DNA of 23,744 bases, taken from Lachnospiraceae bacterium UBA3332 (lineage in GTDB: Bacteria > Bacillota > Clostridia > Lachnospirales > Lachnospiraceae). Position numbers and translations under genes: made by a program. Under the pieces are notes generated by a model. The model ran no database searches. It was not told the origin of the DNA and was given only the letters and a program-made list of their open reading frames with translations. Position 1 is the first letter of the stretch. Each line of letters begins with the position of its first letter. Shown here one piece after another: positions 7,435 to 15,215 of the stretch. The stretch spans positions 1 through 23,744 of the forward strand of contig DERU01000129.1 of NCBI GenBank assembly GCA_002361095.1, in the 5' to 3' direction.

Positions 7435-8334
7435 TCATTTATTTTTATATTCCGCATAATAGGTATCGATTACCTGCCGGATTCCTTCCACCGCTTCCTG
7501 CGACAAAATGCCAAAGGGTTTCCTGCAGGGTCCCACCGGCTGTCCGATTAAGTTGGTAGCGCATTTTACCACGGAATTGGGATTGCCGTATTTGAAGCAT
7601 TCCCGGATTTTTGCGATGGCGTTCTGGGCTTCTTTCGCCTTTTCCATATCACCCTTTAAGTAGTTTTGGTAAATGTCCACCATAACCGTGGGCAGGATAT
7701 TGGCGATCGCCGTAATGCCGCCTTTTCCGCCCGCCAGAAGCGTCCACAAAATCAAAGCGTCATTGCCGGAAAGAACCGCAAAATCCATGTCCTGCGTCTC
7801 CTGAATATACTGCAGGATGTTGTTGAAATTGCCGCTGGAATCCTTCACGCCCGCAATGTTTTGAAAATCTTTTGCCAGCCGTCCCACGGTTCCCGGCGCC
7901 AGCGACGCCCCGGTTCTGGCCGGTATATTGTACATCACGATGGGCAGGCTGACCGCCCGGGCCACCGCCGCGTAGTGCTGATACAGTTCTTCCTGGCTGA
8001 CCGCCGCAAAGTAGGGCGTAATCACGGAAAGCACGTCCACCCCGATTTCCTCCGCCTTTTTGGACAACGCGACGGTTTCCTCCGTACTGATGCATCCGGT
8101 TCCCGCATATACGGGGACGCGCCCCTTTACTTCGTCCACAAAAATTTCCATTACGCGGATTTTCTCTTCCGCAGACAGGATATAAAATTCCCCATTGGTT
8201 CCCAGGCAGAAAACCGCGTCCACCCCCGCGTCGATCTGGCGGTTGATCTGGCGGCGCAATTCCTCCTCGTTGATGCTGCCGTCCTCATGCATGGCGGTCT
8301 GCATCGCTGCGATGATTCCCTTGATTTCGGTCAT
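7435..8334 (-). CDS. DapA-family class I aldolase/lyase
   Basis: A 299-residue TIM-barrel protein of the dihydrodipicolinate synthase/N-acetylneuraminate lyase superfamily. The Schiff-base lysine is Lys164 in GVKDSSG, and the catalytic tyrosine Tyr135 is in MYNIPARTG. The pyruvate-carboxylate loop reads GTNGE (45-49). Lysine-pathway DapA has two threonines here (GTTGE), so this looks like a catabolic member such as a 2-keto-3-deoxy sugar acid aldolase. Arg140, which in DapA contacts the product's carboxylate, is present, so a synthase role is not excluded. It is packed between the alcohol dehydrogenase (2-base gap) and pdxA2, with GAAGGAGG upstream of the ATG. Expected chemistry is pyruvate plus an aldehyde, in the cytoplasm. 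Confidence 0.88.
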   Translation of the reverse strand: MTEIKGIIAAMQTAMHEDGSINEEELRRQINRQIDAGVDAVFCLGTNGEFYILSAEEKIRVMEIFVDEVKGRVPVYAGTGCISTEETVALSKKAEEIGVDVLSVITPYFAAVSQEELYQHYAAVARAVSLPIVMYNIPARTGASLAPGTVGRLAKDFQNIAGVKDSSGNFNNILQYIQETQDMDFAVLSGNDALILWTLLAGGKGGITAIANILPTVMVDIYQNYLKGDMEKAKEAQNAIAKIRECFKYGNPNSVVKCATNLIGQPVGPCRKPFGILSQEAVEGIRQVIDTYYAEYKNK

Positions 8335-8336
8335 GT

Positions 8337-9497
8337 TCAGTCCTCCTTCAGCACTTTTAAATAGATGGAACGGATATCCGCAAGACTCAGTTCCTTCCTA
8401 TTATTAACCAGAAGCCTCTGCTGTTTGCTCCCGGCGTCTACCAAAAAGTCCAAATCCTGCATTTTCACCCCAAACGCGTTTAAGTCCGTGGGAATGTTGG
8501 TATTTTTCACAATCTCCGCAATGCGCGCAATAATGTGATCCGCCTTTTCCTCTGCGGTCTTTGCCACACATTCCGGATATACCGCGTCACAGAGTACGGC
8601 GAGCCGTTCCTGGCAGGCATCTTTATTAAATGCCATGACATGGGCGAAGAGAATCGCATTGGACACCCCGTGGGCAATGTGGTATTTGCCTCCCAACGGA
8701 TAACTAAGCGCATGTACCGCCGTCGTGCCGCTGCCGGTAATGGCGATTCCGCCGTAAAACGCGCCCAACAGCATGTTATCCTTTGCCTCCATATCGGAGG
8801 GGTCGGCATACGCTTGCTCTATATTCTGAAAAATCAGCTTTGCCCCGGCCAGCGCATACGTATCGCTCAAAGGCGTCGCCTTTTTGGAGGTGAAGCATTC
8901 CACCGCGTGCGCAAGGGCGTCCACCCCGGTAGCCGCCACAATGGAAGGAGGCAGCTTCGCGATCATTCCCGCATCCAAAATCACATAATCGGGTATCATC
9001 GCCTCGTTCACAATACCCTTTTTGGACTGCTCTTCCGGAATCGCCACAATCGCGTTGCAGGTCGCCTCGGAGCCGGTTCCGCAGGTGGTGGGAATCATCA
9101 CCGTTTTCATCTGCTTGGATGCCAGGAGCGGATTGCCCAGAAGGTCTTTTACCGTGTAGGAAGAACCCTTGAGCAGGGAACACAGCTTTGCCGCATCCAT
9201 CACGCTTCCGCCCCCGATGGCAATAATCAGATCCCCGTTTTCCCGGTTCATCTGCTCTACGACCTTCTCCACATCTCCGTATGCCGGTTCCGGTTTTAAA
9301 TCGTCAAACACCGTATAGGCCATCCCGGCATCCTGCAAAACTTCCAAAAGCTTGTCCAAAAGTCCGGCCCCGGCGATCCCTTTATCCGTAAATACCAGCG
9401 CTTTTTTTGCGCCCTCCTGTTCCATGATACCCTTCACATCCTGAATGCTTCCGATTCCCGCGTACACGCAGGACGGGAGTTTAATCCGGTTTCCCAT
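8337..9497 (-). CDS. Iron-containing (group III) alcohol dehydrogenase
   Basis: A 386-residue Fe-ADH. The nucleotide-binding loop GGGSVMDAAK is at residues 95-104. The metal ligands line up as Asp193 and His197 (GVDALAHAVE), His262 (AVHALSYPLGG) and His276 (IAHGVSNA), equivalent to those in lactaldehyde reductase FucO. All four are present, so it should be active. The family reversibly reduces aldehydes or ketones with NAD(P)H. In this operon it could reduce the aldehyde released by the adjacent aldolase, or oxidise a hydroxy acid to the keto acid. It starts 19 bases after the kinase stop with GGAGG about ten bases upstream. Confidence 0.9.
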   Translation of the reverse strand: MGNRIKLPSCVYAGIGSIQDVKGIMEQEGAKKALVFTDKGIAGAGLLDKLLEVLQDAGMAYTVFDDLKPEPAYGDVEKVVEQMNRENGDLIIAIGGGSVMDAAKLCSLLKGSSYTVKDLLGNPLLASKQMKTVMIPTTCGTGSEATCNAIVAIPEEQSKKGIVNEAMIPDYVILDAGMIAKLPPSIVAATGVDALAHAVECFTSKKATPLSDTYALAGAKLIFQNIEQAYADPSDMEAKDNMLLGAFYGGIAITGSGTTAVHALSYPLGGKYHIAHGVSNAILFAHVMAFNKDACQERLAVLCDAVYPECVAKTAEEKADHIIARIAEIVKNTNIPTDLNAFGVKMQDLDFLVDAGSKQQRLLVNNRKELSLADIRSIYLKVLKED

Positions 9498-9516
9498 TTT
9501 TTCGAATCCTCCATTC

Positions 9517-10782
9517 TCAACGTCTGTCGCTTAGTTCGTCCGCCAGTTCCCGCAGCAATGTTTCCTCCCCGAAACCGCCGGACTTGGTAATCACATGATA
9601 CTCTTTTCCCGCATAGAAAAGGGTGGAAAGCACACAACCGGGACGGATTTGCCTGACGGGCTGCAGCTGTTTGGGCCCCAGTTCCTTCATAAATCCGAGC
9701 AGGGTATCGCCCCCCGTGACCAAAATCACGGCGTCCAGCCCCCGGTCCAAAACCTTTTTCAGGACGATTCCCAGCGTCTCGGCGATTTTGCAGCGCACCT
9801 GTCCGATGTCCATGCCCTTCTCCCGCGCATAATCCAAAGTTTTGGGCATTCCGATGCGGTCATTACTGTCAAACATGACGCAGGCGTGTTCTCCGCCCTT
9901 TTGTATCAGTTCCTCCACGATGGCTTCCCCTTCCCAGGATTCCCAAAAGGCGGGATTGAGTTTCTCCTCCGGCGTCATGCAAATCCTCGGATACCCTGCT
10001 TCCTCCCCGATATCCAGCTGCCTTTGGGTAATCGGATTTACGCTTCCGCAGATGACGAACAGTCTTTCCTCCAGCTTCGCTTCCGGCAGCGTCCCGCATT
10101 CCAGTCCCAAAAGCTTCGGGAGGATGAGGGCAAATCCCGCGCATCCGGCCAAAAGGTGGCATTTTGCGGACGCCGCCAGACACCCGCCGATTTTTTGGAT
10201 ATCCTCCGTTGTCTTTGCGTCAAACACCAGGATTCCCTTTTCCTGCCAGTCCTCCTGTTCCGGATCCGCCACTTCCCGGACCGTAACGCTGCTTTGCAGC
10301 CCGATAATCTCCCGGACCGAGTCCTTTGTCACCGGCTCAAAGGGGTCTTTCCCGAACACGCTTTGGCTGACCAAAACCCCGTCAATATATTGCTTTCCGC
10401 CTTCGGTCGTCCTCCTCATCTGCGGAAGAGCCGGTACAAAAACAAGGAACGGTTCCCCAAAAGCAGCATAGGCCGCTTCCAGTTCGCTTCCGATATTTCC
10501 GCGCAGCGCCGAATCGGTCTTTTTATAAATCCAGGAAATTCCGGCCTTTTTCCCTTCCGCCACAATGTCATAGACCGTCCGATACGCCGTCTCCTTGGAC
10601 ACATGCCGGGTCTCCGCATCAATGACCAGCACCTCCGTCTGTTCCCCATACAACATATCCGCCCAGCTTTTGCCGCTGTCCACACTGACAATTACCTTTG
10701 TCCGGATTCCGTTCTCTGCAAAATGTACGCCCGTATCCAACGCCCCTGTAAAGTCATCGGCAATAATCATCAGCCGAACCAT
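9517..10782 (-). CDS. Four-carbon acid sugar kinase (DUF1537 family, DtnK/OtnK-like)
   Basis: A 421-residue kinase with the N-terminal IADDFTGALDTG motif (residues 7-18). Its C-terminal nucleotide-binding motifs are TGGDT (about 356-360) and KSGGFG (400-405). This family phosphorylates D-threonate, D-erythronate or 3-oxo-tetronates at O4 using ATP. Paired with pdxA2 rather than with the OtnC decarboxylase and OtnI isomerase, it best fits D-threonate or D-erythronate kinase, feeding 4-phospho-acid to PdxA2. It is the first gene of the long minus-strand operon. GGAGGT lies six bases upstream of the ATG, and the promoter is at 10840-10868. The exact tetronate cannot be assigned by eye. Confidence 0.9.
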   Translation of the reverse strand: MVRLMIIADDFTGALDTGVHFAENGIRTKVIVSVDSGKSWADMLYGEQTEVLVIDAETRHVSKETAYRTVYDIVAEGKKAGISWIYKKTDSALRGNIGSELEAAYAAFGEPFLVFVPALPQMRRTTEGGKQYIDGVLVSQSVFGKDPFEPVTKDSVREIIGLQSSVTVREVADPEQEDWQEKGILVFDAKTTEDIQKIGGCLAASAKCHLLAGCAGFALILPKLLGLECGTLPEAKLEERLFVICGSVNPITQRQLDIGEEAGYPRICMTPEEKLNPAFWESWEGEAIVEELIQKGGEHACVMFDSNDRIGMPKTLDYAREKGMDIGQVRCKIAETLGIVLKKVLDRGLDAVILVTGGDTLLGFMKELGPKQLQPVRQIRPGCVLSTLFYAGKEYHVITKSGGFGEETLLRELADELSDRR

Positions 10783-10807
10783 CTACCCACCTCCCGTCGT
10801 TTTATTC

Positions 10808-10904
10808 TGAAACGTTTATTTCTATATCTTAGCAATTTCATCATACGCTTCTTTTATCATTGTTTCAATTATAGTCACTCTATATTTTGTTCTTTTTTGA
10901 AACA
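10808..10904. promoter_or_regulatory. Three TGAAAC-type half-sites, candidate operators
   Basis: TGAAACG (10808-10814), TGTTTCA (10861-10867, reverse orientation) and TGAAACA (10898-10904) lie in the divergent intergenic region. The second overlaps the operon -35 box and the third ends four bases before the regulator's -35 box. Their placement fits binding by the adjacent Fis-type helix-turn-helix regulator, which could repress itself and control the operon. This is an inference from position; the region is AT-rich, so chance similarity is possible. Confidence 0.45.
10840..10868 (-). promoter_or_regulatory. Sigma-A promoter of the catabolic operon
   Basis: Read on the minus strand, TTGAAA (10863-10868) and TATGAT (10840-10845) are 17 bases apart. 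Transcription would start near 10833 and give a leader of about 50 bases before the kinase ATG. A TGTTTCA half-site overlaps the -35 box, suitable for control by the divergent regulator. A second possible -10 (TATAAT, minus strand of 10868-10873) has no good -35. Confidence 0.75.
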
Positions 10905-10907
10905 CCA

Positions 10908-10936
10908 TTGCCTTTTTTACAAAAATATGCTATGAT
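10908..10936 (+). promoter_or_regulatory. Sigma-A promoter of the PrpR-N regulator
   Basis: TTGCCT (10908-10913) and TATGAT (10931-10936) are separated by 17 bases, with a TG one base before the -10 (extended -10). The start site would be near 10943, about 50 bases before the ATG at 10993. No -24/-12 sigma-54 element was seen nearby. Confidence 0.75.
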
Positions 10937-10992
10937 TATTTTCAAAACAGAACAGTTTGTGCCAGTTTATTTTACAGAAGGGATATTCAACC

Positions 10993-12777
10993 ATGGCCAG
11001 GAAATATAAAATCCTTGGAATCGCGCCCTATCCGAGTATGCAGGGTGTCATGACGGAAGTGGCAAAACAGTACAAAGAAATAGAACTGACGGTCTACACC
11101 GGCAATCTGGAGGATGGCGTCCTGCTGGCAAAACAGCACATGAACGAGGGCTATGATCTTATTCTCTCCCGGGGCGGTACCGCCGAAATGCTCCGGGAAG
11201 CTGCATGGCTTCCTGTTGTCGAAATTCCGATTTCCATGGACGATATTTTACGCATTACCCTGCTTTTGGGCAACCTGACAGAGCCCTGCGCCATCGTAGG
11301 CTATCCCAACATCACCCGCCCGGCACGGGCGTTGTGTGAAATGATAGACGGCAGGATGGAAATCCGTACCATCCATCATCCGGACGAACTCAATTCCGTC
11401 CTGGAAAGCCTGAAAGAAAACGGTTACAATCTGGTCATATGCGATACCATCACGGAAATTGCCGCGCGCAGAACCGGACTGGAACCGATTCTGATTCTAT
11501 CCGGCCCGGAAAGCATTGCAAACGCCATGGACTATGCGGTCACCATATGCCAGACGGTCGAGGAAACCCTCGCCCACAGCCGCCTGTTCGCGAAAGCGCT
11601 GCAGATGCAGGATACGGAAACGATCATCCTCAAAAAGGACGGGACCATTTTATTCTCCACCTACAATAAAGAAAATATTTCCACCGTGACGGGCTATCTG
11701 AAAAAACTGGCGGAAGCGCCGCGTCCTGTATCGGGAAAAGCCTTCCACATGATCGAAAATATGCTCTATTCCATCCTGTCTGAGGAGGCCTCTTTCCAAA
11801 ACGAGCCCTGCTGCATTTTTTGTCTGGAGCAAAACCCCTTCCCCGTGGGAGGAAGCAAACACGGTATCCGCTTTTCCTCCCGTGCGGAAATATCCGTTCT
11901 TTACTCCAACAGTTTCTATTCCCTGACTGCCAGCGCAAGACTCTTGGAAGAGAAAATCCGCATGATCGGCCGCAATATGCTGCCCGTCATGATTTTGGGG
12001 GAACGGGGTTCCGGAAAAAACCAGGTCGCCGCCAAACTATATCTGGAAAGTCCGCTGAACAAATACCCCTATGTCACCATAGACTGCCAGACGGTCAACG
12101 ACAAAACATGGAGTTACCTGACCGGCAGCTATAACTCCCCTTTCAATGACCGGAACAATACCATTTTTATCAGCAATATCCAGGAACTTTCCAAGCGGCG
12201 GCAGGATCAGCTTTTGTCCCTGTTTGTGGATACTGCGGCCCACACACGTAACCGCATTATCTTTTCCTGTTCCCAGGATCCCATACAAAAAGGCCCGGAT
12301 CCCTCCAAAAGTTTTATTGATTATCTGATCTGCACGACCATCTGCCTGCCCCCGCTGCGGGAACTGACCGACGATATCCTCAGTTCCTCAAAACTGTACC
12401 TTAATACCCTGAATGCGGAACTGTCCCGGCAGATTGTGGGATTCACCCCGGATGCCCTGTCACTGCTGACCGGCTATCAATGGCCGGATAATTATCTCCA
12501 GCTCAAACGGGTGCTGGCGGAACTTGCCATGCTCACCACCACGGCCTATATCCAATATGACACCGTGTACCAGACTTTGGAAAAAGAGAAACACAAATAC
12601 ATTCCCTCTGCGCTGTCCGCCTTCAACTACGACCGCCCCCTTGGCGAAATGACCCGGGAGATTGTAAAAGTGGTACTCGCCCGCTGCAACGGCAACCAGA
12701 CACTCGCCGCCAAAAAGCTGGGCATCGGGCGGACCACACTGTGGAGATATTTAAACGAGGAAACGCCGCCCCGCTGA
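10993..12777 (+). CDS. PrpR-N sensor regulator with degenerate AAA domain and Fis-type HTH
   Basis: A 594-residue regulator. Residues 1-190 resemble the PrpR N-terminal ligand domain (LSRGGTAEMLREA, PVVEIPIS, NITRPARALCE), which in PrpR senses a small organic acid. Residues about 195-315 look PAS-like. Residues about 320-520 are a sigma-54-type AAA domain that has decayed. Walker A reads GERGSGKN (336-343), with Asn replacing Thr/Ser. No GAFTGA loop is present after YLTGS, and the Walker B region reads IFISNI without Asp-Glu. The final Fis-type helix-turn-helix (556-588) is intact. It probably controls the divergent operon in response to its substrate, without sigma-54. The start is supported by GAAGGGA nine bases upstream; an upstream TTG at 10957 is less likely. 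Confidence 0.88.
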   Translation: MARKYKILGIAPYPSMQGVMTEVAKQYKEIELTVYTGNLEDGVLLAKQHMNEGYDLILSRGGTAEMLREAAWLPVVEIPISMDDILRITLLLGNLTEPCAIVGYPNITRPARALCEMIDGRMEIRTIHHPDELNSVLESLKENGYNLVICDTITEIAARRTGLEPILILSGPESIANAMDYAVTICQTVEETLAHSRLFAKALQMQDTETIILKKDGTILFSTYNKENISTVTGYLKKLAEAPRPVSGKAFHMIENMLYSILSEEASFQNEPCCIFCLEQNPFPVGGSKHGIRFSSRAEISVLYSNSFYSLTASARLLEEKIRMIGRNMLPVMILGERGSGKNQVAAKLYLESPLNKYPYVTIDCQTVNDKTWSYLTGSYNSPFNDRNNTIFISNIQELSKRRQDQLLSLFVDTAAHTRNRIIFSCSQDPIQKGPDPSKSFIDYLICTTICLPPLRELTDDILSSSKLYLNTLNAELSRQIVGFTPDALSLLTGYQWPDNYLQLKRVLAELAMLTTTAYIQYDTVYQTLEKEKHKYIPSALSAFNYDRPLGEMTREIVKVVLARCNGNQTLAAKKLGIGRTTLWRYLNEETPPR

Positions 12778-12911
12778 GCCGCCGCAAAAACAGCTTTGCC
12801 CCATGCCTCACCGCCGCCCGGTCTGCCGCATACAATAAGATATCGGGAACCGCAAAAAGCTTTTCCTTTTTTGACTCCCGCTAAATTCCAGTTCGGAAAC
12901 AGGAGGTCTTT

Positions 12912-13028
12912 ATGGAATTTCTTATCGGACTTGCGGCAAAAACCGGCCTGGTTATTGTGATCATGGGCTGCGCGGTGGGTATCCCTATCGCCGCCGCAAA
13001 GCAAATCAGAAGGTTTTGGGGGCGTTGA
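12912..13028 (+). CDS. Small membrane protein (38 residues)
   Basis: An ATG preceded by a perfect AGGAGG (12901-12906) five bases upstream opens a 38-codon frame ending at TGA 13026-13028. The peptide starts MEFLIGLAAKTG, has one hydrophobic helix of about 17-20 residues with glycines and alanines, and ends in a basic tail (KQIRRFWGR). It lies 72 bases before the MoxR gene. No family is recognised. It could be a small subunit or regulator for the envelope cluster, or a toxin-like hydrophobic peptide. The ribosome site is stronger than that of most genes in this window, which is the main reason to believe it is translated. Confidence 0.6.
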   Translation: MEFLIGLAAKTGLVIVIMGCAVGIPIAAAKQIRRFWGR

Positions 13029-13100
13029 ATTGGTTTTCCCTGCCGTTTTTACGCACAACGGACCTACCGGAAGTATTTACACAAAGGAGCCGGATTATTT

Positions 13101-14033
13101 ATGGATGAAAAAGACAATGTTTTGCGTCTTCTGCAAAACCTGAACCGTTTTGTCATAGGAAAAGAAGAGACCATCCGAAAAACTGTGCTGTGCCTGTTGG
13201 CCGAAGGGCATGTATTATTGGAGGATGTGCCCGGCGTGGGAAAAACCACCCTCGCCAGAGTTCTCGCCCAAAGTATGGAGGCATCCTTTGGCCGTATCCA
13301 GTTTACGCCCGATACGATGCCGCAGGATGTCACCGGCGCAGCCGTTTACCAGATGCACACAGGTGAATTCCAATACCGTCCCGGCGCAGTCATGCATCAG
13401 ATCCTTCTGGCGGACGAAATCAACCGGACCTCACCCAAAACACAGGCAAGCCTTTTGGAAGCCATGGCCGAAAAACAAGTCACTGTGGACGGCTCCACTT
13501 ATCCGCTTCCGGAACCCTTTTTTGTCATCGCCACCCAAAACCCGGTGGAGTTTCTGGGCACCTACCCGCTTCCGGAAGCCCAGATGGATCGTTTTATGAT
13601 GCGCCTGCGCCTGGGCTATCCCGAAAAAGAGGACGAACTGAAAATGGCCCGCCTCTTTTTGGACGGCAGCCTGCACCACACGTCCTGCGCCGTCTGCCCG
13701 GTGGCGGATATCCTGCGCGCAAGGCAGCGTGTCAAAACCGTCTCCGTGAAAGATACCGTTGTGGAATACGCGGAGGGAATCGTTGCCTCCACCCGCAAAG
13801 AGCCCGCATTTGCGCTTGGCGCAAGCCCCCGGGCGCTGCTGGCGCTCCTGCGGGCTTCACAGGCCCAGGCATATCTGCAAAACCGGGATTACGTAAAACC
13901 CGACGACATACAGGATATCGCCATGGAAGTGCTGCTGCACAGGCTGGTTTTAACCCCCGACGCAAAAATCCGGGGGGAGGACGCTGCCCGGACGCTCAGG
14001 CGGCTGATCCTGTCCGCCAAAATCCCCGCTTAG
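13101..14033 (+). CDS. MoxR-family AAA+ ATPase
   Basis: A 310-residue MoxR ATPase. Walker A is PGVGKTT (residues 44-50), Walker B is LLADEIN (102-108), and the MoxR signature TQNPVEFLGTYPLPEAQMDRF is around 145-165, followed by a C-terminal lid. MoxR proteins act as chaperone-like ATPases that help assemble or activate partners encoded beside them. Here the partners are a DUF58 protein and a transglutaminase-domain membrane protein, the common three-gene set. AAAGGAG lies 11 bases before the ATG. The stop is 15 bases from the next start, so they are one operon. No clear promoter was found in front; transcription may come from the regulator gene upstream. Confidence 0.93.
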   Translation: MDEKDNVLRLLQNLNRFVIGKEETIRKTVLCLLAEGHVLLEDVPGVGKTTLARVLAQSMEASFGRIQFTPDTMPQDVTGAAVYQMHTGEFQYRPGAVMHQILLADEINRTSPKTQASLLEAMAEKQVTVDGSTYPLPEPFFVIATQNPVEFLGTYPLPEAQMDRFMMRLRLGYPEKEDELKMARLFLDGSLHHTSCAVCPVADILRARQRVKTVSVKDTVVEYAEGIVASTRKEPAFALGASPRALLALLRASQAQAYLQNRDYVKPDDIQDIAMEVLLHRLVLTPDAKIRGEDAARTLRRLILSAKIPA

Positions 14034-14048
14034 GAAAGGGTTTTGCCT

Positions 14049-15215
14049 ATGAGAATACGCAGATTTATTTTAGCCGGATTATGGGTGTCCTCCCTTGCCG
14101 CCATCAGCTTCTTCGGCACTCCCGCCAGTTACCGCTTTTTCTGGGCCGTTACCCTGATCGGCCCGCTGTCTTTTTTCTATCTGCTTACGGTCGTCCTGCG
14201 TTTTAAAATCTACCAGCAGCTGGAAAACCGCAGCTGTGTCAGCGGACAACCCGTCCCCTATTTTTTTGTACTGGAAAATGAAGACCGCTTTGCGTTCACG
14301 GGCATCCGGGTAAAAATGTTCTCTTCCTTTTCTTATGTGGCGGATATGCCGGAGGGTACTGAATATCAGCTTTTGCCCGGCGACAGGTTTGTCTGGCGCA
14401 CCAACCTGATCTGCAAATACCGGGGAGAATACGAAGTAGGCGTCAGGGAAATCGTTGCCACGGATTTTTTCGGCCTTTTTTCCCTGCATTACAAAAACCC
14501 CGGCGCTGTCAAAGCGCTGGTTTCCCCCCGCTATATCCGTCTGCGCAATCCCAAAACCCTCCGGGATCTTGCGGACTATTTGCTGCGGGAATCCCCCGTC
14601 TGTGATACCGTTCCCGCGCCTGACGTCCGGGACTATTCACCCGGCGACGACATCCGCCTCCTCCATTGGCGGGCCAGCGCCAAGGCGCAAAAACCGATTG
14701 TACGCAACCGCACCGGGGAAGAAAAACACGGTTTATCGATTTTTTTGGATACACGGCGCTTTGGAAGAAAACCACAGGAATTTCTGCCTGCGGAAAATAA
14801 AATGCTGGAAGTGCTTCTTGCGGTAGGCGGTTTTTTTGCCGAACGCGGCATCGGCTTTCTTACCCGCTGCATGCAGACCGAAATGACGGAATTTTATGTA
14901 CGTTCGGCCCGGGATTTTGAACCTTTTTATCAATATTGCTCCGATATCCGCTTTGGGGAAGAAAGGGATCTGTCAAAAGCCCTGGCACAGTTGGAAGACC
15001 GGCGCGCAGGCATGGACTGCGGCATCTTCCTTTTTATCCTGCACAAACCGGAAAATGAATTTCTTGCCCTGACCGAACGTCTTATCCGGGCCGGTTCCTG
15101 CGTGGTGGTTTACCTGGTCACGGATCAACAAACGGATTTTCCAAACCTGTCCCCAAACGGACGGCGCCGCATTGTCACCGTACCCACAGAAGCCCAACTG
15201 GAGGAATTCCTATGA
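14049..15215 (+). CDS. DUF58 membrane-anchored protein
   Basis: A 388-residue protein with two N-terminal membrane helices (about 7-24 and 30-51) followed by a soluble part. The DUF58 signature YSPGDDIRLLHWRASA is at residues 196-211. The soluble part resembles a von Willebrand A-like fold in this family. Such proteins are encoded with MoxR and are thought to be its targets at the membrane. The ATG at 14049 is chosen over a TTG at 14043 because GGAAAGGG lies eight bases before the ATG. The stop overlaps the next gene's start in ATGA, so translation is coupled. The molecular function of DUF58 is unknown. Confidence 0.9.
   Translation: MRIRRFILAGLWVSSLAAISFFGTPASYRFFWAVTLIGPLSFFYLLTVVLRFKIYQQLENRSCVSGQPVPYFFVLENEDRFAFTGIRVKMFSSFSYVADMPEGTEYQLLPGDRFVWRTNLICKYRGEYEVGVREIVATDFFGLFSLHYKNPGAVKALVSPRYIRLRNPKTLRDLADYLLRESPVCDTVPAPDVRDYSPGDDIRLLHWRASAKAQKPIVRNRTGEEKHGLSIFLDTRRFGRKPQEFLPAENKMLEVLLAVGGFFAERGIGFLTRCMQTEMTEFYVRSARDFEPFYQYCSDIRFGEERDLSKALAQLEDRRAGMDCGIFLFILHKPENEFLALTERLIRAGSCVVVYLVTDQQTDFPNLSPNGRRRIVTVPTEAQLEEFL

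Noticed and set aside
5168..8334. A complete sialic acid (Nan) catabolic operon, suggested by the sialidase-fold and DapA/NanA-fold genes
   Set aside because: No NanE, NanK, NagA or NagB genes and no sialic acid transporter type are present, the Asp-box protein lacks a visible FRIP motif, and the neighbours are tetronate enzymes.
10808..10822. Catabolite-response (cre) site suggested by TGAAACGTTT
   Set aside because: The spacing is one base short of the cre consensus and the right half does not match.
10783..10992. A sigma-54 (-24/-12) promoter for the operon, expected if the regulator were a normal PrpR
   Set aside because: No TGGC-N8-TGC-type element was found on either strand, while good sigma-A promoters are present for both directions.
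12845..12872. Weak terminator-like element (GGAA...TTCC with a T tract) after the regulator gene
   Set aside because: The stem is only about four pairs with an AT-rich palindrome inside; too weak to call a terminator.
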